Assembly: GCA_946480845.1 (NCBI GenBank)
Contig: CAMLLJ010000141.1
Coordinates: forward strand, 1-7,374
Source: an uncultured Gemmatimonadota bacterium
Lineage (GTDB): Bacteria; Gemmatimonadota; Gemmatimonadetes; Gemmatimonadales; GWC2-71-9
Direction of reading: 5' to 3'
Length of the DNA stretch: 7,374 nt
Shown: positions 1 through 7,374 of the stretch, piece after piece
Layout of the letters: every line of letters begins with the position of its first letter
How positions within the stretch are numbered: position 1 is the stretch's first letter
Notes under the pieces: generated by a model
Database searches by the model: none
Seen by the model: the letters and a program-made list of their open reading frames with translations, nothing else
What the model was told of the DNA's origin: nothing
Position numbers and translations under genes: made by a program

Positions 1-577
1 TGGCGTTTGCGAGAGCTGCGTTCGCGATGCTGAACGTCGCGGCACCGACAACAATTCCGCCTACGACAGATATCACGCCGGCCACCACAAGCGCCTCGGA
101 CGCGACCTTGAACGAAGCTGCTGAAAGCAACACGCCCGCTCCGAGCGCGACGATCAACCCCGCGAGCCCTGCAGCGGCCATGCGCACGGCCGCGCGGTCG
201 GGAAGTCCCGCAAGTGCTGGCGGCCGGGCCGCGAGCGCACGCGCGGCGCGCTCACGCTCCAGCCGGTCGGTCAGGCCAAGGTCCGCCGGGTCGGCGAGCA
301 GCAGCTCCGAGCTGTCCTCGAGCGCCGGATCCGCGCGGTCGAGGTGACGCGCGATTGCCGCGGGCAGGGGGGAAGAGCGGACGCCGCGCGCGGCCACGAC
401 GAGGGCGGTGCCGACGGCGATGACCGCCAGGGCGAGCCGGGGACCTCCGGGCTGAAGCCATCCGGCGATGGCGATCGCGCCCGCCGCCGTGCCGGCGACG
501 AGCAGCGCCGCCGCCATGCTGCGCCTGAGGCGGTAGCCCGATGCCGCGCGCTCGAGCGCCTCGCGCCCCTCGATCAT
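1..577 (-). CDS. Partial multi-span membrane protein, possibly DUF4175-like; runs off the left edge
   Basis: An open frame of 192 codons with no stop before the left edge. It starts with ATG at 577, overlapping the end of the BatA-like gene as ATGA, and reads MIEGREALERAASGYRLRRS. Likely membrane helices lie at about 21-41, 47-64, 135-152 and 163-182. A charged cytosolic-looking stretch (about 75-116) contains AAIARHLDRADPALEDSSEL and LTDRLERERAARAL. Two helices, an amphipathic x-x-x-L-D-R-x-x-P-x-L-x-D element, then another helix is the layout of the N-terminus of DUF4175-type proteins found at the end of MoxR/DUF58/BatA operons, but sequence similarity is too thin to be sure. From about codon 133 to the edge the codons use clearly more A and T in third position than the rest of the operon. 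Opposite-strand frames here are Pro/Thr/Ser-rich and not gene-like. Function unknown. Confidence 0.72.
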   Translation of the reverse strand, partial: MIEGREALERAASGYRLRRSMAAALLVAGTAAGAIAIAGWLQPGGPRLALAVIAVGTALVVAARGVRSSPLPAAIARHLDRADPALEDSSELLLADPADLGLTDRLERERAARALAARPPALAGLPDRAAVRMAAAGLAGLIVALGAGVLLSAASFKVASEALVVAGVISVVGGIVVGAATFSIANAALANA

Positions 578-1710
578 GCCGCCCGGAGCCCGCGGTGCGA
601 CATCCATCGCTCCGCGAGGAAGAGGAGGGCCGCTGCTGCGAGCAGCCAGTGGCTGAGCGGAGCGCGTGCGCCGCGCGGGCGTGGCGATGCGCGGTCCGGC
701 TGGAGCTGGCTCGCGGTGATGGCGTGGAGCGACGTATCGGCCGCGAACCGGGCCGCGGGGTCGGGCCAGATGCCCGCGAGCAACTCCGGCAGCGCGCCCG
801 TCAGCATCAGCCCTGCGGAGTCCGCGGCGAAGCGTCCAGCCAGCGTGACGGTGAGCGCCCCGGCATCGCGGCGGACGTGGATCCGGCCGGGCACCGGCAC
901 CGGGTCGCCGTCGGTGAGAAGCGTTGCGTTGCCGAGCAAGCGGGCGGGCGGAAGCGGAGCGGAGGACGAATCGGGGAGCCAGACGAGCCAATCGCCTGCT
1001 CGGGACGCCGGACGCGGTGTGGTGTCCGCCGTGGAGCGCATCGCGAGCTCGAGCGAATCACCCCGCTCGGCCGCGATTGCGCGGAACGCCGCCGCGACGA
1101 GGCGCGCGTCGAGGTTCCGCGCCGGCGCCGCCGCGATCGTCACGCTACGCCGTGCCGCACTGGCCACAGTGGGGACCTGGGCGCCGCGCACGCCAGGCGC
1201 CAGGTGAACCGAAACGTCCGACGCGAGGGCCGGCCGCACCCCCGCCGCGCGCACGCGGCCGGACGACACCAGCGCGATCTCCGAGCCCGGCGGCAGCGAC
1301 GCGTCGGCAGCGCGCAGCGCCTGCCAGACGTCGGCGCGCGGATCGAGCTCCCGCCGCGCGAATCCCTCCTGCACGAGCGAGTCGGCCGTCCGTCGCACCA
1401 GCACGGCGGCCGCGGAATCCGCCGCGGCAGCCGCGACGAGCGCCACCTTGCGTCCAGCCTCGCCGCCCGGGCGGCGGAGGAACGGGCCCGCCAGCGCGAG
1501 CATCGGGAGCGCCACCACGGCCAGCCGCAGGGCGAGCAGCACCGGCTCGGTGAGGCGGAGCCCCGCCCTCGCCGGCGGCGCGGCACCCCCGAGGTGCCGG
1601 ACGCTGCCGACCCGCACGACCTGCCGGGTGCGCTGCGGCCGGAGGTGGATCGCCAGGGGCACGGCCAGCAGCGCCAGCCCGAGCAGCGCGAGCGGCACCG
1701 CGAACCCCAT
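574..1710 (-). CDS. BatA-like membrane protein with degenerate vWA-like region
   Basis: A 378-aa membrane protein resembling BatA (aerotolerance operon) proteins. The N-terminus has the BatA signature: membrane helix at about 4-22 (VPLALLGLALLAVPLAIHL), then basic RPQRTRQVVRVGSVRHL, then a second helix at about 57-76 (VLLALRLAVVALPMLALAG). A last helix at about 352-366 (LSHWLLAAAALLFLAERW) ends close to the C-terminus. Canonical BatA proteins place a metal-binding vWA domain after the second helix. Here the expected strand reads RKVALVAAAAADSAAAVLV (87-105) and lacks DxSxS, so this domain is probably non-metal-binding or a different Rossmann-like fold. The long middle part (about 105-340) is Ala/Arg/Pro-rich with beta-rich stretches such as GRIHVRRDAGALTVTLAGRF (275-294), and is likely extracytoplasmic. 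The ATG at 1710 overlaps the DUF58 stop by one base. The stop overlaps the next gene as ATGA. The N-terminal family call is good; the function of the central domain is unknown. Confidence 0.83.
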   Translation of the reverse strand: MGFAVPLALLGLALLAVPLAIHLRPQRTRQVVRVGSVRHLGGAAPPARAGLRLTEPVLLALRLAVVALPMLALAGPFLRRPGGEAGRKVALVAAAAADSAAAVLVRRTADSLVQEGFARRELDPRADVWQALRAADASLPPGSEIALVSSGRVRAAGVRPALASDVSVHLAPGVRGAQVPTVASAARRSVTIAAAPARNLDARLVAAAFRAIAAERGDSLELAMRSTADTTPRPASRAGDWLVWLPDSSSAPLPPARLLGNATLLTDGDPVPVPGRIHVRRDAGALTVTLAGRFAADSAGLMLTGALPELLAGIWPDPAARFAADTSLHAITASQLQPDRASPRPRGARAPLSHWLLAAAALLFLAERWMSHRGLRAA

Positions 1711-2581
1711 CAGCCGTGCCGCGCCCCCAGCACGGCGCGGAGCGCCTCGTCGAGGGGCTGGTCGATCAGGACGCGCACATGACCGGCGCGCAGCTCGCCC
1801 AGCTCGAGCTCCAGCGTACGAAGCTCCCGGCCGTAGGACGCGCGGTAGGCGTCGCGCGCCGCGTCGGCGTCGACCTCCACCATCCTGCCGGTCTCCAGCT
1901 CCTCGAATGCGACGCTGCCGCCCCAGGCGAACTCGAGCTCGGCCCGCCCCACGAGGTGCACGACCCGCACGTCGTGCCGGAGCGCGGCGAGTCGCCGGAT
2001 CACGCCCCGGATCTCGTCGCCACGCTCGTGCAGATCGGAGATCACGATGGTGATCCCGCGGCCCGCGCCGCCCAGCAGCATCCCTTCCACGCGTTCCCAG
2101 GGCGGCCAGGCGCCGCCGGGCTCCAGCGCCTCGAGTTGCCGGAGCACCCGGTGGTAGTGCTGGCGGCCCCGGTCGGCGCGTCCCCCCGCCGCCGCCCCAT
2201 CGCCCGGAGCCACGAGCGCGAGCGCATCGCCCTGCCGGTAGGCGAGGAGGGCGAGCGCCGCGGCGAGCATGCGGCCGTAGGCGAACTTCGAGACGCCGTT
2301 CTCCTCGTGCCGCATCGAGTCGCTGGCGTCGAGCACGACGCGCACCGTCACCGAGGTTTCCGCCTCCGACTCGCGCACGAAATAGCGGTCCGACCGCGCG
2401 AAGAGCCGCCAGTCGAGCCGCCGGAGATCGTCGCCGGGCTGGTAGCTCCGGTACTGGCTGAACTCGAGGCCCGCGCCCTGCATCCGGCTCGGATGGACGC
2501 CGAACATGAAGCCGTCCACCACCAGCCGGGCGACGAGCGACAGGTCGCCGAGCGCGGCGAGCGCGCGGGGGTCGAGCAGCG

Positions 2582-2585
<4 letters not shown>
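1710..2585 (-). CDS. DUF58 protein with vWA-type metal site
   Basis: A 291-aa DUF58 protein, the usual partner of MoxR ATPases. The hallmark segment YRSYQPGDDLRRLDWRLFAR (45-64) is intact and is followed by YFVRESEAE (68-76). The von Willebrand-like domain comes next: strand VRVVLDASDSM (81-91) contains the DxSxS metal motif (Asp86, Ser88, Ser90). A further core strand ends in ISDLHERGD (182-190), giving an aspartate where vWA domains place another metal contact. No membrane span is visible; longer DUF58 proteins often carry N-terminal helices, so this is the short, soluble type. It probably works at the membrane face with MoxR and the BatA-like protein encoded next. The start is a GTG overlapping the MoxR stop by four bases (GTGA), without a strong Shine-Dalgarno. 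The end overlaps the next gene by one base (TGATG). The family call is secure; the client protein is unknown. Confidence 0.94.
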
Positions 2586-3573
<988 letters not shown>

Positions 3574-3577
<4 letters not shown>

Positions 3578-4245
3578 GCCGTCATCGCGTGGATGATGAT
3601 GTTCACCCCGAACTTCGTGTTGTCCTCCGCCAGGAACCGCTTGTTGCGGAAGTCGTAGTCCCACTCGCATCCATAGTCCTTGTTGCTGTACAGGATCGCG
3701 ATCCGCCCGTCCACCTCCACCGCGCGCAGGTAGTCGTGCACGAGGTCGTCGCCCCAGCCGTTGAGCTCGAGCGAGGTGGTGGGGGGGCCGTCGTCGAAGG
3801 TGAAGAAGGCGCGGTAGAGGGGATGGTCGCCGGGGATGCGCCGGAGCGCCGCCGGCCCGAAGACGGCGGCCACCTGCGCCTCGAACGAGCGCGCGAAGAG
3901 GCCGTCCACGTCGTGGTTGCAGTCGTCGGCGAAGAGGAAGCCGCCGCCCCGCACGAAGCGCTCGAAGACGTCGCGCTCGCGCGCGGTGAACTCGACCAGG
4001 CGGTGCCCGGCGAGGTAGGCGAAGGGCGAGTCGAACACCGCCTCGCTCTCGAGGTCCACCACCCGCTCCGTGGTGGCCACCGGGACCGTCGTGTACTCGA
4101 TGAGCGAATTGAGCAGGTTGGACGGCATGCGCTCGTCCACGTCCCAGTCGCCCGAGAGGTACCGGAGCCGCGTGAAGCTGAAGTCGGCGCGGCGGCGCCC
4201 GAAGGCCAGGGCGCGGGCCTCCGCGCCCGCGTCGGGCTCGGGCAC
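3574..4245 (-). CDS. DUF4159 domain protein
   Basis: A 223-aa protein that is almost entirely one DUF4159 domain. Matching motifs are FTRLRYLSGDWD (24-35), FAYLAGH (75-81), RGGGFLFADDCN (99-110), GDHPLYRAFFTF (139-150) and AILYSNKDYGCEWDYD (183-198). The domain has no established biochemical activity; it is commonly encoded beside MoxR ATPases and DUF58/BatA genes, as here. The alternating strands and Gly-rich turns ending in ADDC suggest a Rossmann- or GATase1-like fold, which is inference. No signal peptide or membrane span is seen with this start, so it is predicted cytosolic. The GTG start lies two bases after the tldE stop; it is the only plausible start in frame, and its Shine-Dalgarno is poor, so translation probably depends on coupling to tldE. 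The frame is open further upstream, but that part overlaps tldE and looks like its Pro/Arg/His-rich shadow. The stop overlaps the next gene as ATGA. Confidence 0.88.
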
Positions 4246-4247
4246 CC

Positions 4248-5558
4248 CTAGATCGCGTCGGAGAGCGACGTGAACGTGAAGTCGCGCACCCGCATCGGCG
4301 GGATCAGGTTGCCCTGCACCCGCATGGGCCGGCCCAGCGCGTCGAGGTTGTTCAGCATGATGACCGGCGACTCGTTGAACCGGAAGTTCTTCACCGCATG
4401 CTTCACCTGGCCGTTCTCGACGAAGAAGGTGCCGTCGCGAGTGAGGCCGGTCGCGAGCACCGTCTGCGGGTCCACCGAGCGGATGTACCAGAAGCGGGTG
4501 ACCAGGATGCCCCGCTCGGTGCCGCGCACCAGCTCCTCGAGCGACTGGGTGCCGCCTTCCATGATGATGTTGGCCGGCCCGGGAAGCGGCTCCTTCCCCT
4601 GCTTCTCCGCCCAGAAGCGGGAATAGGAGAGGTTCCGCACGATCCCCTTGTCGATCCACGTGGTCCGCTTCCGCGGCAGGCCGTCGAAGCTCCACGGGGC
4701 GGAAGGCACCTCGGGATGCGCGGGATCGGAGTAGATGGTGACCCGCTCGTCCACCAGCTTCTGGCCCAGGCGCGTGCCGCCGCCCGCCGCGGCGAGGTAG
4801 CTCCGGCCCTCCTCGGCGTTCCGGGCGTCGAACCCCATCATGAAGCCGAGCAGCTCGTTGCCGGCCTCGGGCTCGATGATCACCGTGTACTTGCCGGGCT
4901 CGACCGCCCGCGGATTGCGGCTCGCGATCGCCTTCTCGATCGCGATGGCGCTCGTCGCCGCGGGATCGAACTTGGCCACGTCGTTGAAGTCCCGGGCGAC
5001 GTAGCCGGATCCAGTCCCGTCCTCGGTGCGCACGGTGAGCGAGAAGTCGATGCCCGACGCGCGGTGGTAGCCGAACAGGCCCTTCGAGTTGAGCATCGCG
5101 CTGAAGCCGTCGCTGTCGGAGAGGAAGCCGGCGGCGGTGCAGCCGCGCGCCTTCGACGGCTCGATGCCGGCCGCCGCCACCTGCGCCCGGTACTCCGGCG
5201 AGATGCTCGCGGTGGCCTCGAACCAGGCGGGTGTGGCCGCGTAGGTCTGGGGGCCGAGGAGGTCCATCGCCTCCGGATCCTCCGGCGCCAGGCGGGCCAG
5301 CTCCTCCGAGCGGCGCACGGCGCGCTCTATGGCGGCGTCGTCAAGCTCGTTCACCGACGCGCCCCCCGTCCGCTTCCCGAAGGTGGACGTCACGCCAAGC
5401 GAAGTGTTCTGCCTCCCGCCGGCGGTGGTCACCGTATTGCGGGCGTAGCGGATGTTCCCGCCGCTCGCCCCGTTGAGGCGCACCGTGCAGGCGTCGGCCT
5501 TCGACAGCCGGATCGCCTTCTCGAGGATGGCGCGCGCGTCGCGTTCGTCGAGCGTCAT
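4248..5558 (-). CDS. tldE: TldE/PmbA-type non-catalytic partner of TldD
   Basis: Predicted 436-aa TldE (PmbA) subunit, close to the roughly 450 aa of E. coli PmbA. In the characterised heterodimer, TldE has the same fold as TldD but lacks the zinc site and completes the substrate chamber. That fits here: there is no HExxxH anywhere. Family-typical features include the N-terminal stretch GGNIRYARNTVTTAGG (33-48), GKYTVIIEPEAGNELLGFM (222-240), the region FDARNAEEGRSYLAAAGGG (243-261) where TldD has its metal helix, the IMEGGTQSLEELV region (332-344), and FRFNESPVIMLNN (392-404) near the end. No signal peptide or membrane span is visible, in contrast to its TldD partner. The ATG at 5558 is chosen because a GAGGAAG site lies seven bases upstream, it begins one base after the tldD stop (TGA C ATG), and family homology starts there. 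The gene ends with TAG two bases before the DUF4159 gene. Confidence 0.92.
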   Translation of the reverse strand: MTLDERDARAILEKAIRLSKADACTVRLNGASGGNIRYARNTVTTAGGRQNTSLGVTSTFGKRTGGASVNELDDAAIERAVRRSEELARLAPEDPEAMDLLGPQTYAATPAWFEATASISPEYRAQVAAAGIEPSKARGCTAAGFLSDSDGFSAMLNSKGLFGYHRASGIDFSLTVRTEDGTGSGYVARDFNDVAKFDPAATSAIAIEKAIASRNPRAVEPGKYTVIIEPEAGNELLGFMMGFDARNAEEGRSYLAAAGGGTRLGQKLVDERVTIYSDPAHPEVPSAPWSFDGLPRKRTTWIDKGIVRNLSYSRFWAEKQGKEPLPGPANIIMEGGTQSLEELVRGTERGILVTRFWYIRSVDPQTVLATGLTRDGTFFVENGQVKHAVKNFRFNESPVIMLNNLDALGRPMRVQGNLIPPMRVRDFTFTSLSDAI

Positions 5559-5559
5559 G

Positions 5560-7182
5560 TCAGATCTTCCTCGCGGTATTGATGACGTTGACGCCGGTGA
5601 AGTGCGTCGTGGACGAGCCGTGCGACACCGAGCTCGACTGGGGCGGCTGCCCCTTCCCGTCGTTGAACGAGCCGCCGAGGCGGTAGTCGCGCTGGTCGCA
5701 GGTAGCGGCGCAGGAGTTCCAGAACTCCTGGGTGTTCGACTGGTACGCCACGTCGCGCAGCATGCCCGCGATCTTCCCGTTGCGGATCTCGTAGAAGAGC
5801 TGGCCGCTGAACTGGAAGTTGTAGCGCTGCTGGTCGATCGAGTACGAGGCGTCGCCCACGATGTAGATGCCCTTCTCGACATTGGCGATCATCTGCGCGG
5901 GCGTGAGCGGCGCGGTGCCGGGCCGGAGCGAGACGTTGGGCATCCGCTGGAACTGCACCTGGTCCCAGCTGTCCGCGTAGCAGCAGCCGTCGGACTCGGC
6001 CTGGCCGACCACGTGCGCCTGGTCCCGGATCTTCTGGTAGTCCACCAGGATGCCGTCCTTCACCAGCATCCACTCCTTGGCCGGCACCCCTTCATCGTCC
6101 CAGCCCGTGGCGCCGAGCGAGTTCCGCTGCTTCCGGTCGGCGACGAGGTTCACGACCGGCGAGCCGTAGCGGAAGGTCTTGCTGCGCCACTTGTCGAGGG
6201 TGGCGAAGCTGGTTCCGGCGTAGTTGGCCTCGTAGCCGAGCACCCGGTCGAGCTCGAGGGGATGCCCCACCGACTCGTGGATGGTGAGCCAGAGGTGCGA
6301 GGGATCGAGCACCAGGTCGTACTTGCCCGCGACGACGGACTTCGCCGCCGCCTTCTCCTTCGTCTGCTCGGCCGCCATCGTCGCGTCCTCGACCATGTCG
6401 TACGAGTCGGCGTAGTTCATCGCCGTGGGGCCGGGGCGCTTGCCGGCGGGCCGCCCGGCCAGATACTCCCAGCCCATGCCCATCGGCGCCGAGAGCGCGT
6501 CGCGGCGCTCGAACTTGCCGGTGGCCTTGTCCACCCGGATGACCCCGAACCCGGCGCCGATCCGGTGGATGTCCTGGTCGATGTAGCTCCCGTCGGTCGA
6601 GGCGAAGTACTTCTGCTCGTTGACCAGGAAGAGGTTCGAGTTGATGAAGCTGGCGCCGGCCTTGAGCGCGGCCTCGGCCACCGTGCGCAGGAGGTCGGCC
6701 TTCTCACCGACGGTCACCTCGAAGGCGTTCTTCTCGATCGGCGTCCGCCAGGAGACCTCTCCGAAGCCCTTCTGCGCCGCCAGCACTACCGGCTCCGTCT
6801 GCAGCCGCGCATTCGCCTTCGCGATCGCCAGCGCCTCGCGCGCGGCCGCGGTCACGCCGTCGGGGGTCACGTCATTGGTGGCAGCGAAGCCCCAGGTGCC
6901 GCCGGCGATGACCCGGATGCCCACGCCGTAGGACTCCGAGTCCGAGACGTTCTGGATCTTGGTGTCCCGCGCGAAGATGCTTTGCCGCAGGTAGCGGTTG
7001 ATCCGCACGTCGGCATAGGTCGCTCCGCCGGCGCGCGCGGCGCCGAGGGCGGCGTCGGCGAGGGCCTTCCGGTCGGCCGTCGGGATCGGGGTGAGGGCGC
7101 CGCTCAGACCGGCGCGCCCGCGCGGCAGCACGAGCGCGCCCGCCGCGAGCCCGGAGTACTGGAGAAAGTCTCGACGTTCCAC
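5560..7182 (-). CDS. tldD: TldD-type zinc metallopeptidase with Tat signal (TldD/PmbA family)
   Basis: Predicted catalytic subunit of a TldD/TldE peptidase, 540 aa (E. coli TldD is about 480). TldD/TldE heterodimers cut unfolded peptides and are known for microcin B17 maturation and CcdA antitoxin turnover. The metal site HExxxH is present as HESVGH (302-307), inside LWLTIHESVGHPLELDR. The family signature RMPNVSLRPG lies at 413-422. The probable third ligand is Cys495 in ATCDQRDYRLGGSFNDG, near the position of the conserved cysteine in E. coli TldD. The N-terminus reads MERRDFLQYSGLAAGALVLP: a twin-arginine motif (ERRDFLQ) and a short hydrophobic stretch, suggesting Tat export. No clean AxA cleavage site follows, so it might stay anchored. 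E. coli TldD has no such signal. The GTG start is supported by GGGAG seven bases upstream. It is first in the operon, one base before tldE. The family call is firm; export and substrate are inferred. Confidence 0.93.
   Translation of the reverse strand: MERRDFLQYSGLAAGALVLPRGRAGLSGALTPIPTADRKALADAALGAARAGGATYADVRINRYLRQSIFARDTKIQNVSDSESYGVGIRVIAGGTWGFAATNDVTPDGVTAAAREALAIAKANARLQTEPVVLAAQKGFGEVSWRTPIEKNAFEVTVGEKADLLRTVAEAALKAGASFINSNLFLVNEQKYFASTDGSYIDQDIHRIGAGFGVIRVDKATGKFERRDALSAPMGMGWEYLAGRPAGKRPGPTAMNYADSYDMVEDATMAAEQTKEKAAAKSVVAGKYDLVLDPSHLWLTIHESVGHPLELDRVLGYEANYAGTSFATLDKWRSKTFRYGSPVVNLVADRKQRNSLGATGWDDEGVPAKEWMLVKDGILVDYQKIRDQAHVVGQAESDGCCYADSWDQVQFQRMPNVSLRPGTAPLTPAQMIANVEKGIYIVGDASYSIDQQRYNFQFSGQLFYEIRNGKIAGMLRDVAYQSNTQEFWNSCAATCDQRDYRLGGSFNDGKGQPPQSSSVSHGSSTTHFTGVNVINTARKI
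5566..5572 (-). promoter_or_regulatory. Strong ribosome binding site for tldE inside the end of tldD
   Basis: The minus strand reads GAGGAAG, seven bases (ATCTGAC), then ATG. The site lies within the last codons of tldD, so ribosomes finishing tldD can reload directly on tldE. It fixes the tldE start at 5558 even though the same frame stays open a further 108 codons upstream, over tldD. Confidence 0.65.
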
Positions 7183-7189
7183 GAGGGTG

Positions 7190-7194
7190 CTCCC
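7190..7194 (-). promoter_or_regulatory. Ribosome binding site deciding the GTG start of tldD
   Basis: The minus strand reads GGGAG, then seven bases (CACCCTC), then GTG. The spacing is ideal. It supports starting tldD at the GTG at 7182, which also puts the twin-arginine motif at the very N-terminus, where an export signal must be. Confidence 0.6.
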
Positions 7195-7234
7195 GCTGGT
7201 GGTGGGCGAGTGAGAAGGGATGTGCCGGGAAGGA

Positions 7235-7240
7235 AGTGTA
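7235..7240 (-). promoter_or_regulatory. Weak candidate -10 element for the tldD-led operon
   Basis: Read on the minus strand the hexamer is TACACT, a four-of-six match to the sigma-70 -10 consensus, about 52 bases upstream of the tldD start. It is the most AT-rich stretch in the 89-base gap. No convincing -35 box lies 16-18 bases further upstream; the best is TAGCCG, three of six. A promoter is expected here because this is the only sizeable gap ahead of the tightly packed genes, but the exact site is a guess. Confidence 0.22.
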
Positions 7241-7250
7241 TCGCGGCCGG

Positions 7251-7284
7251 CGCCGCGCGGCTACCGCCCGGCTAGCGCGCGGCG
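7251..7284 (-). terminator. Possible hairpin at the ligase stop, without a clear U-tract
   Basis: Bases 7251-7259 (CGCCGCGCG) pair perfectly with 7276-7284 (CGCGCGGCG), giving a 9-bp all-GC stem with a 16-base loop. The loop contains the ligase stop codon. On the minus strand the stem is followed by GGCCGCGATACACTTCC, which lacks the run of T expected for an intrinsic terminator. It could slow polymerase or protect the mRNA end. In DNA this GC-rich such stems also occur by chance, so the call is weak. Confidence 0.22.
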
Positions 7285-7374
7285 GCGCGCCGGACTTCGT
7301 CAGGCTCGCGGTCGTGCCGGAGGCCCATGAAGCGCGGACGCCGCGGCATGCCGGCCGGGGTCCACTCAGTGAAG
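7272..7374 (-). CDS. ATP-dependent DNA ligase, C-terminal end only (LigD-type OB-fold tail)
   Basis: This is the last 33 codons of a gene that enters from the right edge, ending at TAG (7274-7272). The translation begins FTEWTPAGMPRRPRF and continues MGLRHDREPDEVRR. This matches the usual end of the ligase domain in LigD and related ATP-dependent DNA ligases, whose pattern is F-T-E-W-T, then R-H-P-x-F, then G-L-R-x-D-K-x-x-x-E-V. That region closes the OB-fold domain, which contacts DNA during nick sealing; LigD-type enzymes work with Ku in non-homologous end joining. Upstream domains are outside the window, so I cannot tell a full LigD (with polymerase and phosphoesterase domains) from a stand-alone ligase. 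The usual lysine of the G-L-R-x-D-K motif is arginine here. The fragment was assigned from the motif because it is too short to stand out by length. It is separated from the next gene by 89 bases and probably belongs to a different transcript. Confidence 0.72.
   Translation of the reverse strand, partial: FTEWTPAGMPRRPRFMGLRHDREPDEVRRAAAR

Noticed and set aside
27..347. Plus-strand 106-codon Pro/Thr/Ser/Ala-rich frame resembling a secreted linker
   Set aside because: It is the complement of the hydrophobic helices of the minus-strand membrane protein starting at 577. Hydrophobic codons read backwards give this composition. It has no signal peptide or ribosome binding site.
541..1782. 413-codon and 287-codon plus-strand frames over the BatA-like gene
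   Set aside because: Both are very Arg-rich (poly-RR runs) and lie opposite a gene with BatA signature helices joined by start/stop overlaps to its neighbours.
4246..4695. 150-codon N-terminal extension of the DUF4159 protein
   Set aside because: It overlaps tldE, is Arg/Pro/Ala/His-rich, and has no domain. The GTG two bases after the tldE stop is the sensible start.
4398..5582. 394-codon plus-strand frame opposite tldE
   Set aside because: It is in the same antisense relation to tldE, with an Arg/Ala/Gly-rich low-complexity translation and no motif or ribosome binding support.
5559..5882. 108-codon N-terminal extension of tldE in the same frame
   Set aside because: It overlaps the 3' end of tldD and is a Ser/Thr/Arg-rich shadow. 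A strong GAGGAAG site and the start of family homology point to the ATG at 5558.
5452..7275. 607-codon open frame on the plus strand opposite tldD and the ligase gap
   Set aside because: It is the antisense shadow of a gene with extreme GC third positions, which removes stops from the opposite frame. The product is rich in Arg, Gly, Val, His and Asp with no recognisable domain, while the minus strand encodes an intact HExxxH TldD.

Overview
The window looks like chromosomal DNA from a very GC-rich, free-living bacterium. I estimate about 70% G+C by eye, and G or C dominates third codon positions. The set of families (Tat-exported TldD-like peptidase, DUF4159, MoxR ATPase, DUF58, BatA-like membrane protein, and the tail of a LigD-type ATP-dependent ligase) would fit Gemmatimonadota or a similar soil lineage such as Acidobacteriota. 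That placement is inference from gene content and composition; no rRNA or marker gene is present. There is no sign of a phage, insertion sequence, CRISPR array or RNA gene.

Every gene I can support is on the minus strand, so transcription runs from high to low coordinates. At the right edge (7374-7272) are the last 33 codons of an ATP-dependent DNA ligase. An 89-base gap (7271-7183) follows, with a GC-rich hairpin around the ligase stop, a weak -10-like element and a clear ribosome binding site. After the gap come six genes with almost no space between them: a Tat-signal TldD-type metallopeptidase (7182-5560), its TldE/PmbA partner (5558-4248), a DUF4159 protein (4245-3574), a MoxR-family AAA+ ATPase (3577-2582), a DUF58 von Willebrand-like protein (2585-1710), a BatA-like membrane protein (1710-574), and then a seventh, incomplete multi-span membrane protein (577 to the left edge). 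Successive junctions are +1 and +2 bases, then overlaps of 4, 4, 1 and 4 bases, which points to one translationally coupled operon.

The layout suggests two modules fused into one transcript. The first is a TldD/TldE heterodimeric peptidase whose catalytic subunit carries a twin-arginine export signal. The second is a MoxR/DUF58/BatA-type chaperone module anchored in the membrane. MoxR ATPases with vWA-type partners are known to act in maturing or stabilising protein complexes, and TldD/TldE is known for proteolysis of unfolded peptides and peptide maturation. A shared role in envelope protein or peptide processing is a reasonable but untested hypothesis. The most notable points are the coupling of the two modules, the export signal on only one TldDE subunit, and a BatA-like protein whose vWA region appears to have lost its metal site.
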